Assembly (NCBI RefSeq): GCF_003711105.1
Contig: NZ_CP023865.1
Span: 904,001-968,000, forward strand
Reading direction: 5' to 3'
Origin: Actinoplanes teichomyceticus ATCC 31121
GTDB lineage: Bacteria > Actinomycetota > Actinomycetes > Mycobacteriales > Micromonosporaceae
DNA: 64,000 nucleotides
This document shows, in pieces, positions 17,949 through 25,682 of the stretch. The position numbers were made by a program, and so were the translations under genes. The notes below the pieces were generated by a model, which saw only the letters and a list, made by a program, of their open reading frames with translations, did no database searches and was not told the origin of the DNA. The first letter of the stretch is position 1. Each line of letters begins with the position of its first letter.

Positions 17949-17978
17949 TTGACGACGCACGTCTAACACGCGTGTAAT
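17949..17978 (+). promoter_or_regulatory. Promoter of whiB with an overlapping inverted repeat
   Basis: TTGACG at 17949-17954 and TGTAAT at 17973-17978 are separated by 18 bases, giving a leader of about 110 bases. The inverted repeat TAACACGCGTGTAA at 17964-17977 covers the -10 box. Its half-sites (TNACNC and GNGTNA) fit those described for the developmental repressor BldD, but the centre is two bases instead of one. Confidence 0.55.
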
Positions 17979-18094
17979 TTTGGTGGGGTTGTGGGGACGA
18001 TGTGCGCCTTTTGCGTCGAACTCACAGAAACACGCCGCGTGCGTGGGGGGTCAGCGTCGGCATTGCTGCCGGCGCAGAATTTGGAGGCACGCCG

Positions 18095-18352
18095 ATGGAA
18101 GCGCAGGTTGAAGGGGTAGACCTGCTCGGGGACGCGCCCGAGTGGCAAGAGCGGGCGCTGTGTTCGCAGACCGATCCGGAGGCCTTCTTCCCGGAGAAGG
18201 GCGGCTCGACGCGCGAGGCCAAGCGCATCTGCGGCCGCTGCGAGGTCAAGGCCGAATGTCTGGAGTACGCACTCGGTCACGACGAGCGTTTCGGGATCTG
18301 GGGTGGACTGTCCGAACGTGAGCGCCGCAAGCTGAAGCGGCGGGTCGCCTGA
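18095..18352 (+). CDS. whiB: WhiB-family iron-sulfur transcriptional regulator (WhiB/WhmD/WhiB2 type)
   Basis: An 85-residue Wbl protein. Four cysteines (C23, C46, C49, C55) bind a 4Fe-4S cluster. GIWGGLSERERRKLK at residues 67-81 is the GI/VWGG turn followed by the basic DNA-binding tail. TDPEAFFPEKGGSTREAK is typical of the WhiB subgroup that controls septation in sporulating actinomycetes together with WhiA. ATG 18095 has TTGGAGG 8 bases upstream; longer in-frame starts lie in the leader. In mycobacteria whiB2 also lies between the F420 and manB genes, so the position is conserved. Confidence 0.95.
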   Translation: MEAQVEGVDLLGDAPEWQERALCSQTDPEAFFPEKGGSTREAKRICGRCEVKAECLEYALGHDERFGIWGGLSERERRKLKRRVA

Positions 18353-18672
18353 CGCCGGCGCCGCGGGGGAGCGGACGCCGAGCGGACGGCACGACGATCG
18401 CGCACGGGGAGCGCGCGAACCGGGCACGGCTCGACTGATGGCGGGTGCCAGGCGCGGATGCCGGTACGAGGGGGACCGAATTCCGTGCCGAGAATGCGGG
18501 ATCGGGCCGGCGAGCCCGATTCCGCGTCGGGGCGTCAGCAGTGCGGGCACCGGGCCCGGCAGAAGAGCCGGAGGCCGTCAGCGACCGGGGCCGGGCGAAA
18601 GGGCCTGGGCGCGGAGCTGGGCAGGGATGCCCGGTTCCGTGCACCCGGCGTGGGGATCCGGCGCGCCCGGCG
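18353..18672. other. Gene-free 320 bases between whiB and the zincin-like gene
   Basis: GC-rich sequence between convergent genes. I see no credible reading frame, repeat array or strong terminator in it. Confidence 0.5.
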
Positions 18673-19149
18673 TCAGGCCAGCTCGTCCGGGTCGACGCCG
18701 AGCAGGTTGGCGACCTGCTCGATGATCACGTCGTGGACGAGGTCGGCCAGATCCTCCCGGTCCATCGCCCGGAATTCCAGCGGGCGGCGGTACAGCACGA
18801 TCCGCGGCGGCAACTCGTGGCGCCCCGGGCGGCCGGGCAGCAGCCGGGCCAGCGGCACTTCGCCGTCCTCCAGCACGTCGGAGTCGTAGACGTTCAGCTC
18901 CGGGGGCACGTCCTCGACCGCGAACTCGACGCCCGCCAGCTCCTTCGCATAGCGCCGCTCCAGGCTCTCGACGGTGTCCAGCACCAGATCGTCGAAGATT
19001 TCCGCCTTGGTACGGGCCAGTGGCACGGTCGCCGGCACCAGGCGGCCGCGCAGGCCGCGCCCGTGCCGGTCACGCCGTGCCGGGTGACCCGGACCTGCGG
19101 TGCGCGCCGCCTTCGGGTCGCTGCGGCGGCGTTCGGGGCTGGTCGTCAC
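18673..19149 (-). CDS. Metallopeptidase-like (minimal zincin, PF06262-type) protein with altered HExxH
   Basis: A 158-residue protein. The first 50 residues are basic and low complexity. Residues about 55-158 resemble the minimal zincin family found near DUF3499 in actinobacteria (FDDLVLDTVESLERRYAKELAGVEFAVEDVPP). The usual HExxHxxG site corresponds to HDVIIEQVANLLG, where the catalytic Glu is Asp and the second His is Gln. Peptidase activity is therefore doubtful. GTG 19149 is supported by a TACGCT box 6 bases upstream. It is divergent from DUF3499 and converges on whiB. Confidence 0.78.
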   Translation of the reverse strand: MTTSPERRRSDPKAARTAGPGHPARRDRHGRGLRGRLVPATVPLARTKAEIFDDLVLDTVESLERRYAKELAGVEFAVEDVPPELNVYDSDVLEDGEVPLARLLPGRPGRHELPPRIVLYRRPLEFRAMDREDLADLVHDVIIEQVANLLGVDPDELA

Positions 19150-19155
19150 CTGCTG

Positions 19156-19161
19156 AGCGTA
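19156..19161 (-). promoter_or_regulatory. -10 box of leaderless promoter for the zincin-like gene
   Basis: TACGCT, 6 bases before GTG 19149 on the minus strand. Confidence 0.55.
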
Positions 19162-19324
19162 TCCCCACCCGGGCGACATCCGTGGTCAGGCCGTTCCGCA
19201 CCGTGTGTCTGAGCCGTTAATTCGCCCCAACGGGGCGGCGTGTCGGCGGACCATGGCCGAATCGTGATGCATCGCGGGTCGGCGTGTCGCGGGGCAACGC
19301 TCCCCAGAACGCCCGGCGGGGAGA

Positions 19325-19330
19325 TAAGTT
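19325..19330 (+). promoter_or_regulatory. -10 box of leaderless promoter for the DUF3499 gene
   Basis: TAAGTT, 6 bases before GTG 19337. Confidence 0.55.
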
Positions 19331-19336
19331 GCCGCC

Positions 19337-19696
19337 GTGAGGTCACCACGGCGCTGCTCCCGGAACGGCTGTCCCCGACAGGCGGTCGCCACCCTGACCT
19401 ACGTCTACAGCGACTCCACCGCTGTCGTCGGTCCCCTCGCGGCGTTCGCCGAACCCCATACGTACGACCTGTGCGAACCGCACGCCCGCAGCCTCACCGC
19501 CCCCCGAGGCTGGGAGCTCGTCCGCCACGACGGAGACTTCGCCCCACCGCCTCCCACCACGGACGATCTGGTCGCCCTGGCCGAAGCCGTCCGTGAGGCC
19601 GCCCGTCCGGCGCCACCCCCGCGCCCGGACGAGCCAGACCACACCCCCCAGACCGGCCGCCGCGGCCACCTGCGGGTGATTCCCCCCTCGCACTGA
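19337..19696 (+). CDS. DUF3499 family protein
   Basis: A 119-residue protein of the actinobacterial DUF3499 family. The conserved first 65 residues are clear: CSRNGCPRQAVATLTYVY, DSTAVVGPL, YDLCEPHARSLTAPRGW. The CxxxxC, C and H residues suggest a small zinc-ribbon-like fold. The Pro-rich C-terminal half is not conserved in character. In mycobacteria the homologue also lies between whiB2 and the mannose genes. The function is unknown. GTG 19337 fits the -10 box 6 bases upstream. Confidence 0.88.
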   Translation: MRSPRRCSRNGCPRQAVATLTYVYSDSTAVVGPLAAFAEPHTYDLCEPHARSLTAPRGWELVRHDGDFAPPPPTTDDLVALAEAVREAARPAPPPRPDEPDHTPQTGRRGHLRVIPPSH

Positions 19697-20133
19697 CGCC
19701 TCGCCGCCCACACCCGCGCCGACGGCCATCCAGCGCTGGTCACCGCGGAGACCAGCCGACGCCATGCCGCTACCCGCGGGTGCGGTGGCCGTCGCGCGCC
19801 GTCGCTGATCACCCCTGCCCGCCGGGCATCAGCGGGACCGGCAGCGCGCGAGTGCGCGGGGTGACAACCGGGCCTGGCGGCGCGCCAGTGTGCAGGGTGA
19901 CAACCGGGCCGGGCGGCGCGCGAGTGCGCCGGGTGACAACCGGACCGTCGGCGCGTTGCGGCCGGTGGGTGGGCCGCCACGCCGCGCCGGACCGGCACGG
20001 TGCGCATGACCGCGGGCGTGACCCCATCGGTCGTAGCAGGGAAAAGCCGTGCCGTGCCGGCGGTCCCGGGCGCGCCGCGCGGCAGTTCCCGGCCGCTTCG
20101 CCGCGCCGCGTGCGCGTCCGGGCGGCGTGCGGG
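19697..20133. other. Gene-free 437 bases with a 36-base repeat
   Basis: No credible gene. It holds three copies of a 36-base repeat at about 19845-19955. The rest is ordinary GC-rich sequence between the convergent DUF3499 and deacetylase genes. Confidence 0.6.
19845..19955. repeat. 36-base tandem repeat
   Basis: GGTGACAACCGG recurs with its G starting at 19860, 19896 and 19932, inside a degenerate 36-base unit that also carries a GCGCGCGAGTGCGC-like segment. Confidence 0.85.
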
Positions 20134-20985
20134 TCAGGGAAGGGCGATCAGGGTGAAGCGTTTGCGCAGCCAGGGGAGCAGGGTCCGGTACGCCCGGATG
20201 GTGTCCGGCTGGGCGTAGTCGTGGCTGAGGACGATGGCGCCCGGCCGGGTGTGCTTCTTCACGAAGCTGATCAGGTGGCTGGTGTGCGCGCCGTCGGACT
20301 CGTGCTTCCCGTGGTCCCAGTCCCGGGGGTCGACCTTCCAATAGATCGAGGTCATGCCGAGCTCCCTGGCGACCTTCACCACCTGCGGGGTGAAGTTCCC
20401 ACCGGGTGACCGGAAGTACCCGATCCGGGCCCCGGGGACGGCGGCGCGGATGGCGGCGTTGGTGCGTTCCATGTCGGCGCGGATCGCGGCGGGCTTCTTC
20501 TTGCCCAGTTTCAGGTCGTGGTTCCACGTGTGGTTGCACAGGGTGTGACCACCGGCCACGATCTTGCGAATCAGGTCGGGGTGTCGTTTCGCGTTCGTGC
20601 CGACCACGCAGAAGGTGGCTTTCACGTGCTGCTTGGCCAGCATCTTCAGCAGCGCCGGAGTGTTCGCCGGGTCGGGCCCGTCGTCGAAGGTCAGTGCCAC
20701 GCCCTTGGTGCCGGTGGTGAGCCGGCTGCCGCCGGGCCCGGTGCGGCCGCGCGGGCGCTTGGGGAGGCCGGCACTTTCCGTACGCTTGCTGGTCCTGCTG
20801 GGTTTGGGCGTCGCTGTCCGGGGAATCGGGGAGCTGGTGGGGCCCACGCTCGGTGCGGGGCTGGACGCCGCGGGTGAAGCCGTCTCCGTGTGGGACGTCT
20901 CGGCGGCAGCCGCCTGACCGAGAAGCCCCGCCATGATCAGCGCCACGCTGATCAACAAGGCCTTCCGGGTGTGGGACAGCCGCAT
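20134..20985 (-). CDS. Secreted polysaccharide deacetylase (NodB domain)
   Basis: A 283-residue protein with a signal peptide at residues 1-28 (basic start, then LLISVALIMAGLLGQAAAA). A Ser/Pro/Thr-rich linker follows to about residue 90, then a carbohydrate esterase 4 domain. Motif 1 TFDDGPD, motif 2 HTWNHD (metal-binding His residues) and motif 3 RSPGGN are intact, so it should be an active metal-dependent deacetylase of chitin, xylan or peptidoglycan. It acts outside the cell. A GGGGAGG ribosome-binding site 6 bases before ATG 20985 sets the start. It is a single-gene unit. Confidence 0.92.
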   Translation of the reverse strand: MRLSHTRKALLISVALIMAGLLGQAAAAETSHTETASPAASSPAPSVGPTSSPIPRTATPKPSRTSKRTESAGLPKRPRGRTGPGGSRLTTGTKGVALTFDDGPDPANTPALLKMLAKQHVKATFCVVGTNAKRHPDLIRKIVAGGHTLCNHTWNHDLKLGKKKPAAIRADMERTNAAIRAAVPGARIGYFRSPGGNFTPQVVKVARELGMTSIYWKVDPRDWDHGKHESDGAHTSHLISFVKKHTRPGAIVLSHDYAQPDTIRAYRTLLPWLRKRFTLIALP

Positions 20986-21669
20986 CGATTACCTCCCCAG
21001 ATCGTCGGCGGACTGACGAGGATGCCTCGCCCTCCGGCCGAGCGCCAAGTGCCAAGTGCCGAACGCATCTTTCGCGCTGTTTTGCGAACTCATCAGCCTT
21101 CGCCGTCGTATGATGGCGCACTCGGTCCAGTCCGTGTGCATGCCCGTAAATGGCAGCTATCGAAGGTAATTGTCGGATTTGCCAGCTCCGGTGTCGAAGC
21201 GGGCCGATCGGACTGTCCCCATGAGTATCGATCCGGTTTCGCCGCGGAGCATTCACCCTCACCCGCCCGGGGATGCTGCCGGACACCCGTCCGTGAACGT
21301 CAAATCGCGCGCGCCGGGGAGTACGGCGGCCTGCGGCGCCTCGCGAGCGGGCCGCGGGCCACGGCGGTTTGCGGCGCCTCGCGAGCGGGCCGGGGGCCAC
21401 GGCGGTTTGCGGCGCCTCGGGACCGGGCCGGGGGCCACGGCGACCCGCGGCGCCCCGGGACCGGGCCGGGCCCGATCGGCCACGGTGGACAGGGCTTCCG
21501 GGACGCCGGCGCGGTCATCCGCCGGGCGGGCCGTCCCGCCGGGAGGCGAGCACGCTGATCACCGGCGTGGACGGCGTGGGCGCGGACGTGCTGCCGCACC
21601 GGCAGGGCTCGGGCGCGGGACGGTCAGGAGATCGGGATCGTGCTGCCGCCGGAGGGCGCCTCCGGGGGC
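20986..21669. other. Gene-free 684 bases with a 38-base repeat
   Basis: Upstream region of the deacetylase gene and downstream region of the DUF779 gene. The only structure seen is four 38-base repeats at 21333-21484 and a small CCGGAGG hairpin just after the DUF779 stop. Open frames here follow the repeat and are not credible. Confidence 0.6.
21333..21484. repeat. 38-base tandem repeat, four copies
   Basis: GCGGCGCC occurs at 21333, 21371, 21409 and 21447 within units containing GGGCCACGGCGGTTT. The later copies are diverged. Confidence 0.85.
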
Positions 21670-22044
21670 CTAATCGGCCAGCTCGGCCCGTTCCCGGTCG
21701 GTGAGCAGGCGGGAGCGGATGAGGAAACGGACACCCTCGGGCGCCTCCAGCGAGAAGCCGGCGCCGCGCCCGGGGACCACGTCCACCGTCAGGTGGGTGT
21801 GCTTCCAGAGCGCGAACTGCGCGGCCGACATCCAGAACGTGATCGGCTCCGGCACTCCCTCGATCGCCAGAGACTCCAGGAGCACGTCCGAGGCGCCGGT
21901 GCGGAATTCGCCCGCCGGGTAGCACATCGGCGAGCTGCCGTCGCAGCACCCGCCGGACTGGTGGAACATCAGCGGGCCGTGCTGCCCCCGCAACCGCCGC
22001 ATCATGTCCGCGGCGGCCGGGGTCACGTCGACACGGGACACCAT
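21670..22044 (-). CDS. DUF779 family protein
   Basis: A 124-residue DUF779 protein. HQSGGCCDGSSPMC (residues about 28-41) holds three cysteines typical of the family, followed by SAAQFALWKHTHLTVDVVPGRGAGFSLE. DUF779 genes are regularly found directly after exaC/aldehyde dehydrogenase genes, as here: the gap from the dehydrogenase stop is 2 bases, so the two are co-translated. The biochemical role is unknown; a part in aldehyde oxidation is inferred from context. Confidence 0.88.
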   Translation of the reverse strand: MVSRVDVTPAAADMMRRLRGQHGPLMFHQSGGCCDGSSPMCYPAGEFRTGASDVLLESLAIEGVPEPITFWMSAAQFALWKHTHLTVDVVPGRGAGFSLEAPEGVRFLIRSRLLTDRERAELAD

Positions 22045-22046
22045 GG

Positions 22047-23570
22047 TCAGAACAGGCCCATGGCCTTGGGGGAGTAGCTGACCAGCAAGTTTTTGGTCTG
22101 CTGGTAGTGGTCGAGCATCATCCGGTGGTTCTCCCGGCCGATCCCGGACTGCTTGTACCCGCCGAACGCGGCGTGCGCCGGGTACAGGTGGTAGCAGTTG
22201 GTCCACACCCGGCCGGCCTGGATCGCCCGGCCGGCGCGGTACGCCCGGTTGATGTCCCGGGTCCACACCCCGGCGCCGAGGCCGTACAGGGTGTCATTGG
22301 CGATCGTGATGGCGTCGTCGAAGTCGGCGAACGGCGACACCGACACCACCGGCCCGAAGATCTCCTCCTGGAAGATCCGCATCGAGTTGCGGCCCTCGAA
22401 GATCGTCGGCTGCACGTAGTACCCGCCGGCCAGGTCGCCGCCGAGCTCGGCGCGGGCGCCGCCGGTCAGCACGCGGGCGCCCTCCTGCCGGCCGATGTCC
22501 AGATACGACAGGATCTTCTCCAGCTGGTCGTTGGAGGCCTGCGCGCCGACCTGCGTCTCGGTGTCCAGCGGGTTGCCCTGCCGCAGGTTCTCCACCCGCT
22601 TCACTCCGGCGGCCAGGAAGTCCGCGTAGTGGCCCTGCTGGATCAGCGCCCGGGACGGGCAGGTGCAGACCTCGCCCTGGTTGAGGGCGAACATCGCGAA
22701 GCCCTCCAGAGCCTTGTCGAGGAATTCGTCGTCGGCGCCGCTCACGTCGTCGAAGAAGATGTTCGGGCTCTTGCCGCCCAGCTCCAGGGTCACCGGGATC
22801 AGGTTCTCCGAGGCGTACTGCATGATCAGGCGGCCGGTGGTGGTCTCGCCGGTGAACGCCACCTTGGCCACCCGGCTGGACGAGGCGAGCGGCTTGCCGG
22901 CCTCCACCCCGAAACCGTTGACGATGTTCACCACCCCGGCCGGGAGCAGGTCGCCGATCAGCGAGAACAGGTAGTGGATCGAGGCGGGGGTCTGCTCGGC
23001 CGGCTTGAGCACCACGGCGTTGCCGGCGGCCAGCGCGGGCGCCAGCTTCCAGGTGGCCATCAGGATCGGGAAGTTCCACGGGATGATCTGGGCGACCACG
23101 CCGAGCGGCTCGTGGAAGTGGTACGCCACGGTGTCGGAGTCCAGCTCGCCGGCGGTGCCCTCCTGGGCGCGGATGACGCCGGCGAAGTAGCGGAAGTGGT
23201 CGACGGCGAGCGGCAGGTCGGCGGCCAGCGTCTCGCGGACCGGCTTGCCGTTCTCCCAGGACTCGGCGACGGCGAGCTTCTCCAGGTTCTGCTCGATCCG
23301 GTCGGCGATCCGGTTGAGGATGTCGGCCCGCTCGGCCGGTGAGGTGCGGCCCCACGCGCCGGCCGCGGCGTGCGCGGCGTCCAGAGCCCGTTCCACGTCG
23401 TCGGCGGTGCCGCGGGCGATCTCGGTGAACGGCCGGCCGGTGACCGGCGTGGGATTCTCGAAGTACCCGCCCCTGGCCGGTGCGACGTACTCGCCACCGA
23501 TGTAGTGGTCGTAGCGGGACTGGTAGCTGACGATGGCGCCCTCGGAACCGGGCGGGGTGTAAGTGGTCAC
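22047..23570 (-). CDS. Acetaldehyde/aldehyde dehydrogenase (ExaC-like)
   Basis: A 507-residue NAD-dependent aldehyde dehydrogenase oxidising short-chain aldehydes to acids. The conserved motifs are present: [47 protein letters not shown] with the catalytic Glu, and [13 protein letters not shown] with the catalytic Cys; [10 protein letters not shown] lies near the C-terminus. A GAGGAGG ribosome-binding site precedes GTG 23570. It is preceded 32 bases upstream by a GAF-domain regulator and followed by DUF779, an arrangement known for ethanol-derived acetaldehyde oxidation. Confidence 0.93.
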   Translation of the reverse strand: MTTYTPPGSEGAIVSYQSRYDHYIGGEYVAPARGGYFENPTPVTGRPFTEIARGTADDVERALDAAHAAAGAWGRTSPAERADILNRIADRIEQNLEKLAVAESWENGKPVRETLAADLPLAVDHFRYFAGVIRAQEGTAGELDSDTVAYHFHEPLGVVAQIIPWNFPILMATWKLAPALAAGNAVVLKPAEQTPASIHYLFSLIGDLLPAGVVNIVNGFGVEAGKPLASSSRVAKVAFTGETTTGRLIMQYASENLIPVTLELGGKSPNIFFDDVSGADDEFLDKALEGFAMFALNQGEVCTCPSRALIQQGHYADFLAAGVKRVENLRQGNPLDTETQVGAQASNDQLEKILSYLDIGRQEGARVLTGGARAELGGDLAGGYYVQPTIFEGRNSMRIFQEEIFGPVVSVSPFADFDDAITIANDTLYGLGAGVWTRDINRAYRAGRAIQAGRVWTNCYHLYPAHAAFGGYKQSGIGRENHRMMLDHYQQTKNLLVSYSPKAMGLF

Positions 23571-23602
23571 GGGTCTCGCCTCCTCTTCGAGGCGGACGTT
23601 AG

Positions 23603-24871
23603 TCACGCGGACGTTGCACCAACGTTGCACGCGTACTCGCGGGCCAGCTCGGCGACCCGGCGGGCGGCGACCGGATCGTCCGGCGCCATCGAGGCGTAGG
23701 CCTCCCACAGCTCCAGGTCGTCGGCGCCGCGTGCGCTGCCCAGCCAGGACTGCAGCAGCCGCCGGTCGCCGCCGGTCGAGACCGCGGCGCGCACCCGGTC
23801 GTCGAGCATCCGGCGCAGGCGGACGACACCGGGCGCGTCCGAGGCCGGCAGCACCGGACCGGGGTACGCCGCCACGGCCTCCGCCACGCGGCCCCGGTCC
23901 AGCAGCCGGCGTACCCGGCCGAAGTCGGTCTCCACCTCGGCGCGCAGCCGGTAGGGCCGGGAGTCGAGCAGCTCCGGGCCGAGGATCCGGCGCAGCCGGG
24001 ACAGCTCGGCACGCACCGTCACCGGGTTGGAGTCGTCGCCGTACAGGTCGAAGCCGAGCTGGTCCCCGGTCTGCCCCTCCGGGTGCAGGGTGAGCAGGAC
24101 CAGCAGCTCGGAGTGCCGGCGGCCGAGCCGCAGCGTGCGGTCACCCAGCGCAAGCGACGCGTCGTCGCGGCCGAGCGCCGTGACCGCCGGGCGGGCCCGG
24201 GCCGGTTCCCACCCCCGCAGGTACGCCTCGGCCGCCAGCGCCGTGGCCCGCACCAGCGCCAGGCTGTGCGGATTCGCCAGATGATCACCACCGGTCACGT
24301 CGACCGCGCCCAGCAGCATCCCCGTGGCCGGGTCGTGGATCGGCGCCGCCGTGCACGTCCACCGCTGCACCGGGCGGCTGAAGTGCTCGGTCGCGAAGAT
24401 CTGCAGCGCGTGATCGACGGCGAGCGCGGTGCCCGGGGCGTTGGTGCCGGCGTGTGCCTCGTCCCAGCGCGCGCCCGGCACGAAGTTCATCGAGGTGGCG
24501 GCGCGCAGGGTGGCGGCGTCGCCCTCGACCCAGAGCAGCCGGCCGTGCGCGTCGCAGACCGCCAGGATGTGGTCGCCGTCCTCGGCCAGCCCGCCGAGCA
24601 GGTCCCGGACGAGCGGCATGACCCGGGCCAGCGGGTGGGCCGCGCGGTACGCCCGCAGCTCGGCGCCGCAGAGGTCGATCGGCGCGGTGCTGTCCGCCCC
24701 GATCCAGGCGGCCGAGCGGGCCCAGGACGCGGCCACCACCGGACGCATCAGCTCCGGGTGGGTCCGCGTGGCGACGTCGTGCCCGTTGAGGAACCGCTCG
24801 TGGGCGCGGCCGACCTGCCGGATCCGTTCGGCCGGGTCGGCGCCGGGGGGCAGGGCAAGCCACGGGTTCAC
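23603..24871 (-). CDS. GAF-domain transcriptional regulator with winged-helix C-terminus
   Basis: A 422-residue protein. The N-terminal half resembles the sensory part of AcoR-type activators ([12 protein letters not shown]; a GAF domain about residues 75-235 with [18 protein letters not shown] and CTAAPIHDP). There is no AAA+ sigma-54 interaction domain. Instead, residues about 260-340 look like an OmpR/SARP-type winged helix ([34 protein letters not shown]). GTG 24871 is chosen because GGAGG lies 8 bases upstream; GTG 24892 is an alternative. It probably controls the downstream aldehyde dehydrogenase in response to a small molecule. Confidence 0.85.
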   Translation of the reverse strand: MNPWLALPPGADPAERIRQVGRAHERFLNGHDVATRTHPELMRPVVAASWARSAAWIGADSTAPIDLCGAELRAYRAAHPLARVMPLVRDLLGGLAEDGDHILAVCDAHGRLLWVEGDAATLRAATSMNFVPGARWDEAHAGTNAPGTALAVDHALQIFATEHFSRPVQRWTCTAAPIHDPATGMLLGAVDVTGGDHLANPHSLALVRATALAAEAYLRGWEPARARPAVTALGRDDASLALGDRTLRLGRRHSELLVLLTLHPEGQTGDQLGFDLYGDDSNPVTVRAELSRLRRILGPELLDSRPYRLRAEVETDFGRVRRLLDRGRVAEAVAAYPGPVLPASDAPGVVRLRRMLDDRVRAAVSTGGDRRLLQSWLGSARGADDLELWEAYASMAPDDPVAARRVAELAREYACNVGATSA

Positions 24872-24930
24872 CGGCAGCACCTCCAGACCCACCCATCGTG
24901 ACGCGCGCCACGACCGGAGACAACAGTCTC

Positions 24931-24936
24931 TATGCT
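24931..24936 (+). promoter_or_regulatory. -10 box of leaderless promoter for nfi
   Basis: TATGCT, 8 bases before GTG 24945. Confidence 0.55.
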
Positions 24937-24944
24937 GACGGGCC

Positions 24945-25598
24945 GTGCAGCCCTGGCCCCGTACCGAAGAGGACGCCCGTGCCGTGCAGGACCTGCTGCG
25001 CGGCCGCGTCGTCGCCGCCCCCGGCCCGGCGTCCCCGGCCACCGTGGCCGGCCTGGACGTCGCCTACGACGACTCCGGGCAGCGGCTGGGCGCGGCCGTG
25101 GTCGTGCTGGACACCGGCGACCTGTCCGTGCTCGACACCGCGGTGGTCCGGGGCCGGCCGGCCTTCCCGTACGTCCCCGGCCTGTTCGCCTTCCGCGAGG
25201 TGCCGGCTCTGCTGGCGGCGCTGGACCGGCTGACCGTGCGGCCGGAGGTGCTGATCTGCGACGGACACGGGTTGGCCCATCCGCGCCGCTTCGGGTTGGC
25301 CGCGCACCTGGGCGTGCTCACCGATCTGCCGTCCTTCGGTGTCGGCAAGACGCGGCTGGTCGGCGAGTGGGAACCGGTCGGCGCGACGCGGGGCAGCCGC
25401 TCGGCGCTCGTCGACGGCGGCGAGCCGGTCGGCGCGGTGCTGCGTACGCAGACCGGGGTGAAACCGGTCTTCGTCTCCGTCGGACACCGGATCGACCTGG
25501 ACCACGCCTGCGCGCTGACGCTGCGGCTGGCGCCGCGGTACCGCCTGCCGGAGACCACCCGGGTCGCCGACCGTGTCTGCCGTGATCTTCTCACTTGA
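24945..25598 (+). CDS. nfi: Endonuclease V
   Basis: A 217-residue protein. Endonuclease V cuts DNA next to deaminated bases, chiefly hypoxanthine. Family motifs are visible: VAGLDVAYDDSG with the first catalytic Asp, FPYVPGLFAFREVPALLAAL, and LICDGHGLAHPRRFGLAAHLGV with the second Asp and the conserved HPRxxGLA loop. SFGVGKTRLVGE follows. Length is usual. It is divergent from the aldehyde-dehydrogenase regulator and lies 84 bases before manB, with no sign of a shared function. Confidence 0.92.
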   Translation: MQPWPRTEEDARAVQDLLRGRVVAAPGPASPATVAGLDVAYDDSGQRLGAAVVVLDTGDLSVLDTAVVRGRPAFPYVPGLFAFREVPALLAALDRLTVRPEVLICDGHGLAHPRRFGLAAHLGVLTDLPSFGVGKTRLVGEWEPVGATRGSRSALVDGGEPVGAVLRTQTGVKPVFVSVGHRIDLDHACALTLRLAPRYRLPETTRVADRVCRDLLT

Positions 25599-25682
25599 CG
25601 GCCCGGTCGGGCGGATAAAACCTTGTCGCGGCCGGTGCTCCGATACCCTCGCCCCAACAGGGCTTTCCGAAGGAGTGAACGG

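Larger units (their letters stand above)
16759..18094. other. 1.3 kb gene-free region with short tandem repeats, then the whiB promoter and leader
   Basis: No credible gene is seen. Long open frames on both strands are Arg/Pro/Ser-rich and follow the repeats, so I reject them. Contents in order: a duplicated block of about 57 bases that includes the end of fbiC; a 17-base repeat near 17100-17165; a 68-base repeat at 17227-17390; then more ordinary sequence with a CTTCCGG hairpin near 17862; and finally the whiB promoter and leader. Confidence 0.7.
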
